A stretch of DNA of 64,000 bases, taken from an uncultured Dysgonomonas sp. (lineage in GTDB: Bacteria; Bacteroidota; Bacteroidia; Bacteroidales; Dysgonomonadaceae). The DNA is taken from assembly GCF_900079725.1 (NCBI RefSeq), contig NZ_LT599032.1:742948-806947 (forward strand), given 5' to 3'. This document shows, one piece after another, positions 1 to 8,869 of the stretch (position 1 is its first letter; each line of letters begins with the position of its first letter). The position numbers and the translations under genes are program-made. Below the pieces are notes generated by a model. It did not search any database and was not told where the DNA came from. It was given only the letters and a program-made list of their open reading frames with translations.

Positions 1-212
1 CTTAATATGGTTCACATTTTAGATTAATGCAATTTTGACCATATAAGATCAAATCTTTTTTATTTATCTATATATCACCTGAGAGAAAGTGCTCTTTGAA
101 ATAGTATAGTAGAAGTTTATTTTGCAATTAAATATCAAAATTGTAAAAACTGAAAATGTGAGAAAGTTGCTACTTCTTAACTCCTGATTTACATTCCCGA
201 ATTTCTATAAAT

Positions 213-244
213 ATAAAAGCATGGAAAATATTCCATGCTTTTAT
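213..244 (-). terminator. Terminator after the PhoR-like kinase gene
   Basis: A perfect 14-bp inverted repeat (ATAAAAGCATGGAA / TTCCATGCTTTTAT) with a 4-nt AATA loop lies 25 bp beyond the kinase stop codon. Read on the minus strand the 3' arm ends in TTTTAT, as in an intrinsic terminator. The AT symmetry means it could also act on plus-strand transcription entering from the left. The rest of the first 268 bases shows no gene. Confidence 0.7.
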
Positions 245-268
245 ATTTATTATAATAATTATTATTTA

Positions 269-1996
269 CTATTTTTTCAATGTAAAGAAGAACTCCAATC
301 CTCCTTCGGCTCGGTTTTTAACCTGTATCTCTCCCTTATGGAACAGAACAGCATTCTTTACAATAGATAAGCCTAAGCCTGAACCGCCCGTATCGCGTGT
401 GCGCCCTTCGTTAACACGGTAGAAACGTTCGAAAAGCCTTGCCAGGTATTGCTCGTCAACACCCCGCCCTGTATCGCAGAAGCTAAAATACAGATATTCA
501 TTATCCTCCATATAGTTTTTGATATTGATCTCTATATGCTGCCCGGCGTAGCTTATCGAATTATCTACAAGGTTGCGGAAGATAGAATAGAGCAGGGTAT
601 AATTGCCGTCTATAGTCAGGTCGTCTTTGATGGATACATTTAGCTTTATATCATTAGCTGCCAGTCCGTCAGTTAAATCTATCCTGACTTCATCCACGAG
701 TTGTGCCAGATTCACTTTCTCCAGTTTAAACTGCGCAGGAGCTTCTTCTATTTTACTGATAAGGCTTACATCATCTATCAGGTTCGACAGGCGAATGGTC
801 TGCTGGTGAGCCCTATGAATAAACTGCGCCTGCTTATAGGCTTCCAGTTTCTGAGAGTCCAGTGTCTCAAGATATCCTCGCAGGCTTGTTACAGGAGTTC
901 TCAGTTCATGGGCGATATTGTTTGTCATCTCCTGTTTCAGCAGGCGTGTTTTTTCTGTACGTGTAATGTCTTTTATTGTAATCTCGAAGCTGTCGTCTTC
1001 GAAAACAATTGTCTGGATAGAGAAAGTTTTCCCGTTCTTTTTCAGTTGGAACGTATGGAAGTTTTCATCCTTCGTGCGTTTACTGATAAAGGCTATTGCA
1101 GGATCGAATACTTCTTCTTTGATAATAGCTTCCAGATTGAAAACAGGCTGGTCTACAATAAAATTGAAATACTGGAAGAAATGTGTATTGGCATATATTT
1201 TCTTAAACTCTTTGTCGAAAATACAAATACCTTCATGTGAAAACTGGAAATGCTGTATCAGTTTTTCCCGTTCTACTTCTATTTCGCGCTTACTGTTTTC
1301 TTTCTGTTTGAGTATGGTTACCAATTGTTTGCCGATTTCACCCAACTCATCGTCAGGGAATTCTATCTTCTCTGTCAGCGGCTTGTCATCTTTTATCTTT
1401 GTAGTCAGAGCTTTTAGCTGTGAAATAGATTTTCCGAATCGTCCTGCTGCATAATTGAGTAAAATCAGTACTATGACAAATATACCGATGACAATATATA
1501 TAAAGAAATTGTCAGCTTTAAGCATACCTTTTGTCTCTATGGTATATGGCAGGGCTACCCGTACATAGTATTCTTTATAATGCTTGGCGTAATATAAATA
1601 TTCGTGTTTGGTCGATGCTGACATCCGGATATTGGAACCTGTATTCTGATACAAAGCATTGCGTATTTCGGGACGGTCGAGATGATTGTCCAGTGTACTG
1701 ATATCCTTAACATCCTTGTCGAAAGTAACTTTTCCTTCCGTATTTATAATACTGATACGGATATCTTCAGGTAATATATAGGCAAGTGTATCTATATGTA
1801 CCATGTCGCTATCTTTCAACTGACGCATTTCTATATATGTATGTATCATCTCGGCATAATTGTCGAGCCTGTCTTCCAGGGCCTTTGTACGTTGTGCCTT
1901 TTCCTCCTTCTGTTCGAATATAATAATAGACACCGTGAATAGTGCAAATATGATAAAGAAGTAGGAGAATATCCGTTGCTTGTAAGTCAGTTTCAT
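269..1996 (-). CDS. phoR: PhoR-like sensor histidine kinase
   Basis: A 575-residue membrane kinase that closes the phosphate operon. Transmembrane segments are visible at about residues 8-26 and 164-184 and enclose a periplasmic sensor region. A HAMP-like linker and a PAS-like region follow (about 185-345). The HisKA motif NNIAHELRTP places the phospho-acceptor at His363, and a HATPase domain with DTGGSGLGLS is near the C-terminus. Position last in a pst-phoU-regulator operon makes a phosphate-starvation sensor partnering the adjacent regulator the natural reading. That role is inferred from context, since kinases of this class look alike. It is separated from the regulator by a 97-bp GC-rich repeat patch. 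Confidence 0.85.
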   Translation of the reverse strand: MKLTYKQRIFSYFFIIFALFTVSIIIFEQKEEKAQRTKALEDRLDNYAEMIHTYIEMRQLKDSDMVHIDTLAYILPEDIRISIINTEGKVTFDKDVKDISTLDNHLDRPEIRNALYQNTGSNIRMSASTKHEYLYYAKHYKEYYVRVALPYTIETKGMLKADNFFIYIVIGIFVIVLILLNYAAGRFGKSISQLKALTTKIKDDKPLTEKIEFPDDELGEIGKQLVTILKQKENSKREIEVEREKLIQHFQFSHEGICIFDKEFKKIYANTHFFQYFNFIVDQPVFNLEAIIKEEVFDPAIAFISKRTKDENFHTFQLKKNGKTFSIQTIVFEDDSFEITIKDITRTEKTRLLKQEMTNNIAHELRTPVTSLRGYLETLDSQKLEAYKQAQFIHRAHQQTIRLSNLIDDVSLISKIEEAPAQFKLEKVNLAQLVDEVRIDLTDGLAANDIKLNVSIKDDLTIDGNYTLLYSIFRNLVDNSISYAGQHIEINIKNYMEDNEYLYFSFCDTGRGVDEQYLARLFERFYRVNEGRTRDTGGSGLGLSIVKNAVLFHKGEIQVKNRAEGGLEFFFTLKK

Positions 1997-2093
1997 AATT
2001 ATGGCCTCCCCAACCCCTCCGAGGGAGGGGCTATTTTAATGTTTCTATATTTTTTCCTCTTTGCTTTCCTCCCCAGGGGGATAGCAGGAGGGG
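1997..2093. repeat. GC-rich palindromic intergenic repeat in the pho operon
   Basis: In otherwise AT-rich DNA this spacer holds two related units. One contains CCCCTCCGAGGGAGGGG and is followed by CTATTTT. The second contains CCCCAGGGGG and ends AGGAGGGGCTATTTG. A similar C-run/G-run patch occurs between pstC and pstS. It looks like a short dispersed palindromic repeat; its function is unknown and it may form mRNA hairpins between the operon genes. Confidence 0.55.
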
Positions 2094-2795
2094 CTATTTG
2101 TTTTGCAAATTAAATGTATATCCATATCCGGTACGGTTTACGATATAATCGCCATAAGTACCAATCTTTTTCCTGAGACGTGCGATGTGTACATCCACGG
2201 TTCTTTCCAATACAATGCCGTCGTCCTTCCAGGCCTTATCCAATATATCGGTACGTGAAAATATGCGGCCTGTGTTTTGCACAAGCAATACCAATATATT
2301 GAACTCGGTTTTGGTAAGTTCTACTACTTCTTTGTCTACAGAAACGGTTTTCGTATCGAAATCTATCTCCAGATTGTTCACTGTCAGTATATTTTTGTTT
2401 GCTGCGCTATTTTGGTTTTCTGTCCTTTTCAGCACACTTCTTACGCGGGCTACAACCTCCTTTATAGAGAACGGTTTGGATATATAATCATCCCCTCCGA
2501 TAGAAAAGCCTGTCAGCATATCATTTTCAGTATCCTTTGCCGTAAGGAAAATAATAGGAATATTATTTCCGTCTTTTCGTAACTGGTCGGCGAATTTAAA
2601 TCCTGAGATTCCTCCCATCATCACATCCAGTAATATCAACCGGTGCTTAGGGGTTAACATCTTTGCAGCCTGTTCTGCCGATTCGGCAAGGTCTATATCA
2701 TAACCCTCATTTTGCAGATTGAATTGCAGGATTTCGCGGATATCCGGCTCATCGTCTACTATCAAAATAGATATATTCTTATTGTTTGTTTCCAT
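2094..2795 (-). CDS. phoB: PhoB-like OmpR-family response regulator
   Basis: A 233-residue response regulator. The receiver domain has the acidic pair DDE at 14-16, the phospho-accepting Asp57 in LILLDVMM, and the KPF lysine motif. The C-terminal winged helix carries the OmpR-type signature TVDVHIARLRKKI. Its start overlaps the end of phoU by 17 bp, so the two are probably translationally coupled. It is the likely DNA-binding output of the downstream kinase, acting on promoters such as the box candidates ahead of pstS and the porin. The functional assignment rests on operon context; the family assignment is secure. Confidence 0.88.
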   Translation of the reverse strand: METNNKNISILIVDDEPDIREILQFNLQNEGYDIDLAESAEQAAKMLTPKHRLILLDVMMGGISGFKFADQLRKDGNNIPIIFLTAKDTENDMLTGFSIGGDDYISKPFSIKEVVARVRSVLKRTENQNSAANKNILTVNNLEIDFDTKTVSVDKEVVELTKTEFNILVLLVQNTGRIFSRTDILDKAWKDDGIVLERTVDVHIARLRKKIGTYGDYIVNRTGYGYTFNLQNK

Positions 2796-3459
2796 GCCTG
2801 ATATCTTTTCCTTCGGTTAAATAAATAGTGGCCTCAGCAATGTTAGTAGCACTGTCGCCAATGCGTTCGAGGTTGTGAGATATGGAGTTTACATTTATCA
2901 TATTCTGTATCTCTTTTTTGCTCAGCTTTTTGTCGGCAAAAGTCTCTTGTAAAGATAAGCCTATTTGATGATATAATTCATCAACTTTATCATCATCTTC
3001 TATTACCTGGTATGCCATATGACTATCTTCGTTCGAAAAAGAGAATATGGCGTTACGGAGCATTTCGCTTGTATACTGCACCATCTTATGAATGATCTTC
3101 TTAATTTCTTCAAAATAAGGAGTGGACAAATCTACTTTTTTCAGAAAATGAATAATATTCAACAGCATATCACCTATGCGTTCCAGATTTGTAGTCAAAT
3201 CCTGATAGGTTATTATTTTACGCAGGTCGGCAGCAATAGGATTGAACTGAAAAATGGTGAATACCACTTCTTCACGAACTTTTATTTCCAGCCTGTCCAT
3301 GATTATTTCGTTCGATTCGGCTTCCTCATAAAGTGATTCGATTGTATTGTCATTGAGCAGTTTGGTGGTTATCTGCATCTGTATCATGGCTGTCCGCGAC
3401 AATAGTTCGAAGTCGTGGAGCAGAAGTTCTAATTGTTTGGCTTTTATATTTGTTGTCAT
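2779..3459 (-). CDS. phoU: Phosphate uptake regulator PhoU
   Basis: A 226-residue, all-helical protein of usual PhoU length with two PhoU repeats. Each carries the family's ERIGD sequence (NLERIGDML near residue 92, NLERIGDSA near 200), which in the family supplies metal-binding acidic residues. PhoU restrains the Pst transporter and keeps the PhoR kinase in its off state when phosphate is plentiful. It sits between pstB and the phoB-like gene, with an 83-bp repeat-containing gap to pstB and a 17-bp overlap with the regulator. Confidence 0.93.
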   Translation of the reverse strand: MTTNIKAKQLELLLHDFELLSRTAMIQMQITTKLLNDNTIESLYEEAESNEIIMDRLEIKVREEVVFTIFQFNPIAADLRKIITYQDLTTNLERIGDMLLNIIHFLKKVDLSTPYFEEIKKIIHKMVQYTSEMLRNAIFSFSNEDSHMAYQVIEDDDKVDELYHQIGLSLQETFADKKLSKKEIQNMINVNSISHNLERIGDSATNIAEATIYLTEGKDIRHGNKQ

Positions 3460-3542
3460 AATTATGATTTGAAAATTAGTAAATTAGCATATTAGCAAAT
3501 TATTTTTCAATTTTCACATTTGCTAATTTCCGGATTGGCATA
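3460..3542. repeat. ATTAGCAAATT-type short repeat between phoU and pstB
   Basis: The spacer consists of iterated, slightly varied units (TAAATTAGCATATTAGCAAATT) and an inverted copy (ATTTGCTAATTTCCGG) further on, so it can fold into a weak hairpin. The related string GGAATTAGCAAAT occurs near 47450. It looks like a low-complexity dispersed repeat with no coding capacity. Confidence 0.5.
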
Positions 3543-4325
3543 TTAACTGAATACCCCTGTCAGGTAATCCTCCGTACGCTTGTCTTTCGGCTTGGTAAAC
3601 ATCTGCTTGGTAGTACCATATTCTACCAGTTCACCCAGATACATGAACATCGAATTGTCCGATAAGCGGGCTGCCTGCGACATATTGTGCGTAACGATTA
3701 CTATTGTATATTCTTTCTTTAGTTCAAATATCAATTCTTCCACTCTGTTGGTCGATATAGGGTCGAGAGCCGAAGTCGGTTCGTCCATCAATAGTAATTC
3801 GGGCTTCAAAGCCAGTGCGCGCGCTATGCACAGGCGTTGTTGCTGTCCTCCCGAAAGGAATGTTCCTTTCTTATTCATTGAATCTTTCACCTCATCCCAG
3901 AGAGCTACGCTACGGAGGCTGCTTTCTACGACTTCGTCACGTTCTGTTTTGCCCAACTTTATGTTATTTAGTTTATATCCTGCAATAACATTATCATAGA
4001 TACTCATCGTAGGAAATGGATTCGGACGTTGGAATACCATTCCTGCACGGCGGCGCACTTTCATTGGGTTCATATCGAATATACTCTGTCCTTTTAGCAG
4101 TATCTCACCCGTTGTCTTTATGTCGGGATATAATTCATGCATACGGTTTATAGCGCGCAAAAGCGTACTTTTACCGCAGCCCGACGGTCCCATGATGGCT
4201 GTAACCGTATTCTCCCTGATACCTGCATTTACCATATTCACCGCATTTTTGCCGGGAGTATATGAAACAGATACATCCTTGAGTTCCAGTATATATTGTT
4301 CGTTCAAATTTACTGTATTTTCCAT
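3543..4325 (-). CDS. pstB: Phosphate ABC transporter ATP-binding protein PstB
   Basis: A 260-residue ATPase that powers phosphate import with PstSCA. Walker A is GPSGCGKST at residues 46-54, the ABC signature is [15 protein letters not shown], and Walker B runs [13 protein letters not shown]. Length is typical for PstB, and the pst context removes doubt about the substrate. The start overlaps the pstA end by 16 bp. Confidence 0.96.
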   Translation of the reverse strand: MENTVNLNEQYILELKDVSVSYTPGKNAVNMVNAGIRENTVTAIMGPSGCGKSTLLRAINRMHELYPDIKTTGEILLKGQSIFDMNPMKVRRRAGMVFQRPNPFPTMSIYDNVIAGYKLNNIKLGKTERDEVVESSLRSVALWDEVKDSMNKKGTFLSGGQQQRLCIARALALKPELLLMDEPTSALDPISTNRVEELIFELKKEYTIVIVTHNMSQAARLSDNSMFMYLGELVEYGTTKQMFTKPKDKRTEDYLTGVFS

Positions 4326-5194
4326 TTTTTTGCTATACTTTTTGCGAAAAGATTAATACCCAATACAAACAAGAGGAGTAGTAAGGATGAAGACCATACC
4401 AGATTTGCAAGATTAGGATCGTTGTAAAATTCCCATATCAGTAAGGATATGGCACTTGTAGGACTGGTAGCATCCCAGTTTACGGTAGATGCACCTAAGG
4501 CTGTAACCAACAGAGGGGCGGTTTCGCCCATCACACGGGATATGGCCAGTAGCGATCCGGTAAACAACCCGCTAAATGCCGAAGGTAATAATACCCGCAA
4601 CACAACAGTGGTGTATGAACCGCCCAGTGCCAGTCCGGCTTCTTTTAATGATGTCGGCAGCATCTTTATACTTTCTTCGGTGGAACGTATTATCATCGGC
4701 AACATCATTATGGCGAGGGCAATACTACCTGCCAGTGCCGAATAACCCGACATGGGGATAACGATCCATATATAAACTACCACCCCGATGACTATCGACG
4801 GTATTCCCTGCAACAAGTCACTGAGGCTGCGCACAAAACTTGCCATCCGTTTTTTCGGGTTTTCGGCAAGGTAGACGCCCACCATTATCCCGATGGGGAT
4901 AGCTATTACAATTGCAATAGCCAGAATAAGCAATGTACCGGTGATACCATTCAGTATCCCACCCGGTATAGGGCTGTCGCTGATACGGGCGAGCATGGCT
5001 TCCATAGAGGTAGGTGCTACTTCCGTAAACAAGCTTAGATTGAACTGTTTATATCCTTTTTTTACTAGTTCCCAGAGGATAAGAAAAAGAGGAATCATTG
5101 TGATAGCCGACAAGGTGCAAACAGCGAAGAAGAATATTTTACTCTTCGTCAGCCTGTATTTGGCAGTGGATGTCAATCTCTTTTTCTTTTTCAT
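4310..5194 (-). CDS. pstA: Phosphate ABC transporter permease PstA
   Basis: A 294-residue inner-membrane permease with about six transmembrane helices after a basic N-terminus. The binding-protein-dependent transport loop contains the EAGLALG motif. It forms the channel with PstC. It overlaps pstC by 4 bp and pstB by 16 bp, a tight translationally coupled arrangement. The [13 protein letters not shown] segment in the second half is typical of PstA. Confidence 0.95.
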   Translation of the reverse strand: MKKKKRLTSTAKYRLTKSKIFFFAVCTLSAITMIPLFLILWELVKKGYKQFNLSLFTEVAPTSMEAMLARISDSPIPGGILNGITGTLLILAIAIVIAIPIGIMVGVYLAENPKKRMASFVRSLSDLLQGIPSIVIGVVVYIWIVIPMSGYSALAGSIALAIMMLPMIIRSTEESIKMLPTSLKEAGLALGGSYTTVVLRVLLPSAFSGLFTGSLLAISRVMGETAPLLVTALGASTVNWDATSPTSAISLLIWEFYNDPNLANLVWSSSLLLLLFVLGINLFAKSIAKKWKIQ

Positions 5195-6036
5195 TTATTT
5201 ACCATTTTCATGATGTACTTGGCTACAAAATTGATACATGCTGTGATAAGGAACAGCAATAAGCCGATAGCCATTAATGAACTTAATTTCAGTCCACTGG
5301 CTTCTCCAAACTGATTGGCGATGATACTTGCCATTGAATTTCCGGTATCTGATATACCGGTAGGTATGTTATTGGTGTTTCCTATCAGCATGGTTACGGC
5401 CATTGTTTCTCCCAAGGCACGTCCGAATGCCAATACATAGGAAGCGAATATACCCGACCCTGCAACAGGCAAATTTATGGAGGTTATTACTTCCAGATTG
5501 GTAGCACCGAGGCTGTATGCTCCTTCTTTAAGATCGTTAGGCACCATAGCTATGAACTCGGCACTAAGTGATGAAGCATAAGGAATAATCATAATAGCCA
5601 GAACGATGGATGATAATAATATACCGAAGCCCTGATCGCTCACACCCATATCAATCAGTATAGGGCGCAGGGTATAAAAACCCCACAACCCATACACGAT
5701 CGACGGTATTCCTGCAAGCAGGTCTACGACAGAACTTACTATTGTCGATATTTTCTTATTTCTGAAATATTCTCCATTAAACAATGCTACGGAGAGAGAG
5801 AAGGGGATGCAAAACAGCAGGGCTAATATAGATGTCATCATTGTACCTGCAATGAAAGGCAGTGCTCCGTATACATCGTTCCGTGAATCCCATTCTGTAG
5901 AGGTGATAAAGCCTAATCCAAATTCGGAGAATGCCCCGATACTCTTGCTCACCAGCCCGTATATAACCCCTGCTGTGAGTAATATTATCAGGCAGGCTGC
6001 AATGAATAATATGGCTTTAAATATTTTATCTTTCAT
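5191..6036 (-). CDS. pstC: Phosphate ABC transporter permease PstC
   Basis: A 281-residue permease partner of PstA, with an N-terminal membrane anchor and about six helices. The cytoplasmic loop EGAYSLGATNLEV matches the EAA-type motif that contacts PstB, and the later ALGETMAVTMLIG segment is characteristic of PstC. It is preceded in transcription order by pstS, across a 135-bp gap that contains GC-rich repeat patches. Confidence 0.95.
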   Translation of the reverse strand: MKDKIFKAILFIAACLIILLTAGVIYGLVSKSIGAFSEFGLGFITSTEWDSRNDVYGALPFIAGTMMTSILALLFCIPFSLSVALFNGEYFRNKKISTIVSSVVDLLAGIPSIVYGLWGFYTLRPILIDMGVSDQGFGILLSSIVLAIMIIPYASSLSAEFIAMVPNDLKEGAYSLGATNLEVITSINLPVAGSGIFASYVLAFGRALGETMAVTMLIGNTNNIPTGISDTGNSMASIIANQFGEASGLKLSSLMAIGLLLFLITACINFVAKYIMKMVNK

Positions 6037-6171
6037 TTATGTAGAGATTGTAGCCTCCTAAATCCCCCGAGGGGGACTTTGGTAAACCCGAAGTGTAAAA
6101 TTTGATTTTTTATCAACATATTGTTATTCTTCGCTTTGTAAACCTCCCCTTTGAGGAAGTATGGAGAGACC
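6037..6171. repeat. GC-rich palindromic patches between pstC and pstS
   Basis: The spacer contains CCCCCGAGGGGG followed by ACTTTGG, then an AT-rich middle, then CCTCCCCTTTGAGGAAG. The C-run/G-run pattern and the neighbouring words resemble the patch between the regulator and kinase genes. A dispersed palindromic repeat is the simplest explanation. It could also lower expression of the permease genes relative to pstS by acting as an mRNA processing or stabilising hairpin, which is inference. Confidence 0.5.
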
Positions 6172-7242
6172 TTAGTGGGCTGCTCCTTTTGCTACAGACA
6201 ATTGGTAAGTCTCTATTTTTTTCCCATCGTATGTCATCGATTCGATGATAGCTTTTGTTTTCTCCAATGCTATTGCCGGAAGTGGAGCATAGTGTGTTTT
6301 TGTTGCGATATCTTGTCCTTCGGAGCTGATAATGTAGCTCAACAGACCTGCCAAAGCCTTAGCCTGAACTTCAGATCTTGCGTTATAATTTTGCTCTTTA
6401 TAGGCTATGATCCATGTAAATGTGCTGATTGGATATGCTTCAGGATTTGGAGAATTGGTGATCACTACACGTGTATCGCTTGGTATGTCTACATTAGCAG
6501 ATGCAGAGATGCTTTTGGTATCAGCAGCGACAAAGTTCCCGGCACTGTTTTGTAATAGGGCCGATGACATATTTAGCGCCAGCGCATATTCAGAGCCTAT
6601 ATATCCTACTGCTCCTTCTGTTTCGGCAATGATACCTGCTACACCCGGATTGCCTTTAGCTGCAATACCGACAGGGAATTTCAACGATTTGCCTTCACCT
6701 ATCTCTGTTTTCCATGCTTCGTTTACTTTCGACATGTATTCGGAGAATACAGATGTAGTCCCACTGCCATCCGAGCGGTAAACTGCTGTAATACCTTTGT
6801 CGGGTAAGTTGAGCGTAGGGTTCAATTCTTTGATCTTTGCATCATTCCATTTGGTAATTTTACCTCTGTAAATGTCTGATATAATATCTGCTGTCAGTTT
6901 CAGTTCTTTTACATCTTTCAGATTGTAAGCCAGTACAACTCCACCTAGTGCTGTAGGTATATGTACTATATCTGCACCCATATCTTTAAGCTCTGCATCG
7001 GATAAGAATACATCGGTTGCACCGAAGTCTACAGTCTGGTCTTTCAGGCTACGGATACCACCGCCGCTACCGATAGCTCCATAAGTAACAGGGCTACCTA
7101 TTTTTGCATATTCTTTAAACACTATGTTGTAGAATGGTGCGGGGAATGTAGCCCCGGCTCCGGATAATGCCGATTCCTTCTTTCCGCAGGAACTTAGTGC
7201 GATAGCTAATGTGATTGCTGTAAATAATAAAACTTTTTTCAT
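6172..7242 (-). CDS. pstS: Phosphate-binding lipoprotein PstS
   Basis: A 356-residue periplasmic phosphate-binding protein. The N-terminus is a lipoprotein signal with a lipobox-like ALSSC, so the mature protein is probably lipid-anchored at Cys19. The body shows the PstS hallmarks GAGATFPAPFY, GSGGGIRSLKD, DFGATD and RSDGSGTTSVFSEY, which line the phosphate site in the family. It is separated from the upstream porin by a terminator-like hairpin and from its own start by a Pho-box candidate, so it has its own promoter as well as possible read-through. Confidence 0.95.
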   Translation of the reverse strand: MKKVLLFTAITLAIALSSCGKKESALSGAGATFPAPFYNIVFKEYAKIGSPVTYGAIGSGGGIRSLKDQTVDFGATDVFLSDAELKDMGADIVHIPTALGGVVLAYNLKDVKELKLTADIISDIYRGKITKWNDAKIKELNPTLNLPDKGITAVYRSDGSGTTSVFSEYMSKVNEAWKTEIGEGKSLKFPVGIAAKGNPGVAGIIAETEGAVGYIGSEYALALNMSSALLQNSAGNFVAADTKSISASANVDIPSDTRVVITNSPNPEAYPISTFTWIIAYKEQNYNARSEVQAKALAGLLSYIISSEGQDIATKTHYAPLPAIALEKTKAIIESMTYDGKKIETYQLSVAKGAAH

Positions 7243-7296
7243 TTCCTTTTGCTTTTAAATTCTGATGCAATATTATTATGTTATTATAACAAACGG

Positions 7297-7325
7297 ACTA
7301 AGGATTTGTTACGAAACGGTTAAGA
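7297..7325 (-). promoter_or_regulatory. Candidate Pho box upstream of pstS
   Basis: On the minus strand three 7-nt half-sites, TCTTAAC, TCGTAAC and CCTTAGT, are separated by 4-nt spacers (CGTT, AAAT). The 11-bp period is the one used by PhoB boxes in other bacteria. The array ends 55 bp before the pstS start. A possible -7 element TAATATTG (one mismatch to TAnnTTTG) lies between box and start at about 7268-7275. The same half-site pattern recurs upstream of the porin. Confidence 0.6.
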
Positions 7326-7413
7326 TTGGAAACATTCCTTTATAATAATTCCGAGAATGATTTTATGTAGCAGAATATCAATTGAAACAGGCCCCAAGTA
7401 ACTATATACGCAA

Positions 7414-7441
7414 GAAAAAAACGCCCATAAAAATGAGCGTT
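7414..7441 (-). terminator. Terminator after the porin gene
   Basis: On the minus strand AACGCTC and GGGCGTT pair (one G-T wobble) around an 8-nt loop and are followed directly by TTTTTT, a standard intrinsic terminator. It lies 28 bp beyond the porin stop codon, so it should separate the porin transcript from pstS at least partly. Confidence 0.75.
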
Positions 7442-7468
7442 CAAGATTATTTTTGTGTATCAGAAATC

Positions 7469-8500
7469 TTACAAATTAATCTCTAAGTTTATAAAGAAAT
7501 ACTGTTCTGCTTTACCTCTGTCTGCATTTATATTGCGGAAGTTGGGTGCAATTTTCAATTGTTTCAATGGCCGGAATTCTGCACCTATCATCATAAGTTG
7601 ACCATCGAGGCTATTCCATGGAGAGGTAAAATTATCAGGATTGGACGAGTCCATCAAATCGTACCGGGCAAATGTCCTCCATTTTGGAGCTACCTTCGCC
7701 GATGCATAGACGGAATAACCGTAATAGTCTTTTTTGTCTATAAAACCTTTGTTGTAAACCCTGTTATATTCCACACCTCCCGATATTTTCTTATCCTGAT
7801 AACCCGCAAAGAGAGACAATGAGTACTGGTCTTTGTATTTAGCGTCTGTTATACCGGTGGGCAAGGCGTCGCGCTGAGTCTCATCATCGTTATATATGTC
7901 TGCGTAAACCCTGAGGATAATGTTCTTTATCGGGTGCAAGCTCAATCCTGCTGCATAGCGCATGCTATTGTCCTTCTTTACTTTCTTATATCCTTCTCCA
8001 TTGGTAAGACTGAAGTCGGCAGAAATATAGTCGTTAAAAGTATATTCTGCAGTGATGCCAAGATCTACGCTGGGAGCCATTTTATTGAGATCCTGAAACG
8101 ACTTCATCACATAGCGGTGCATAAAATATTTTTCCTGGATGCTGAACTGCATCAGTCCGGTAAGACCTACATTAATATTAAAACCTTTGTCGTTCCAGTT
8201 TACAAAAGCATTGCGCAGATGCACTTCAAGCCCGTCGGTAGATGTTTTTCCGGATGCTCCGTCGATAATCACCTGAGCTTGAACTGTCCGGGTGAATTTG
8301 TATCCATATCCCAAAAATGCGCGGGTAATGTCGAACCCTTTCTCTTTGTTTACATGTCCGAATCCGGTGCTGTAATCCAAAAATCCTCGGGCTATGATGT
8401 TGCCTGATGGTTTGAAAGCTACGGAGTCTTTTTCCTGGGCAAAACAAGGCGTAAGGACTTGTAAGATAATGAGGCTGAAAATAAAATAAAGTTGTTTCAT
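7469..8500 (-). CDS. OprO/OprP-type outer-membrane porin
   Basis: A 343-residue protein with a cleavable signal peptide (hydrophobic core to about residue 20, ending CFAQ). A series of alternating amphipathic strands rich in Tyr and Gly follows, ending in LEINL as expected of a beta-barrel. Sequence style and length fit the phosphate-selective porin O/P family, which in Bacteroidota includes many proteins of unproven substrate. Here the position ahead of pstSCAB and the Pho-box candidate at its promoter argue for phosphate or polyphosphate uptake across the outer membrane. Ion selectivity cannot be read from sequence. Confidence 0.85.
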   Translation of the reverse strand: MKQLYFIFSLIILQVLTPCFAQEKDSVAFKPSGNIIARGFLDYSTGFGHVNKEKGFDITRAFLGYGYKFTRTVQAQVIIDGASGKTSTDGLEVHLRNAFVNWNDKGFNINVGLTGLMQFSIQEKYFMHRYVMKSFQDLNKMAPSVDLGITAEYTFNDYISADFSLTNGEGYKKVKKDNSMRYAAGLSLHPIKNIILRVYADIYNDDETQRDALPTGITDAKYKDQYSLSLFAGYQDKKISGGVEYNRVYNKGFIDKKDYYGYSVYASAKVAPKWRTFARYDLMDSSNPDNFTSPWNSLDGQLMMIGAEFRPLKQLKIAPNFRNINADRGKAEQYFFINLEINL

Positions 8501-8563
8501 ATCGATTTCCTGATTTTTTATGCAAAGTAAAGCGTAAAGATTTGAAAACAGCTTTGTATCATC

Positions 8564-8592
8564 ATTAAGGTTTCGTTAAGATAACGTTACGT
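8564..8592 (-). promoter_or_regulatory. Candidate Pho box upstream of the porin
   Basis: On the minus strand ACGTAAC, TCTTAAC and CCTTAAT are spaced by GTTA and GAAA, giving the same 11-bp period and nearly the same half-sites as the pstS array. The array ends 64 bp before the porin start. The agreement of two independent arrays at the two expected promoters is the main support. Regulation by the adjacent PhoB-like protein is inferred. Confidence 0.6.
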
Positions 8593-8690
8593 ATAAATAT
8601 ATACTTAAACTGTATAATGCTTACCATGTTTTTACAGACTTAGATTTCTGCAAAAATAGTGATTTATTTATACTGTTGAATGAATTAATA

Positions 8691-8806
8691 AGGGCAAACT
8701 CATCAAAAAACGACATTGTGCCTTTCTTGCATTTTGCAGAAGGCGAAATATCTTTCGCCCTCTACAGTATAGCCAGATAAGGGCTGTATTTTGATGGGTT
8801 TGACCT
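8691..8806. repeat. 116-bp inverted-repeat element (MITE-like)
   Basis: The 369-bp gap between the porin and the M16 protease contains a small element bounded by 18-bp terminal inverted repeats. The left end is AGGGCAAACTCATCAAAA. The right end is its reverse complement with two mismatches. Inside is a separate hairpin, GGCGAAA-TATC-TTTCGCC at 8742-8759. There is no ORF. It could be a miniature transposable element or a structured regulatory region; no target duplication was recognised. Confidence 0.5.
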
Positions 8807-8813
8807 ATTAAAA

Positions 8814-8843
8814 AAGCTGTTTGAGCAGGTGCCCAAACAGCTT
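8814..8843 (-). terminator. Terminator after the M16 protease gene
   Basis: A 10-bp stem AAGCTGTTTG / CAAACAGCTT with a 10-nt loop lies 27 bp beyond the protease stop. On the minus strand it is followed by TTTTTAA. This is a good intrinsic terminator. Confidence 0.8.
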
Positions 8844-8869
8844 CTTTTAACGAAAAAATTATAATAGAA

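Noticed and set aside
701-1454. Frames of about 179 codons opposite the PhoR-like kinase
   Set aside because: They lie antisense within a clear kinase gene and show no family motif; the kinase frame explains the region.
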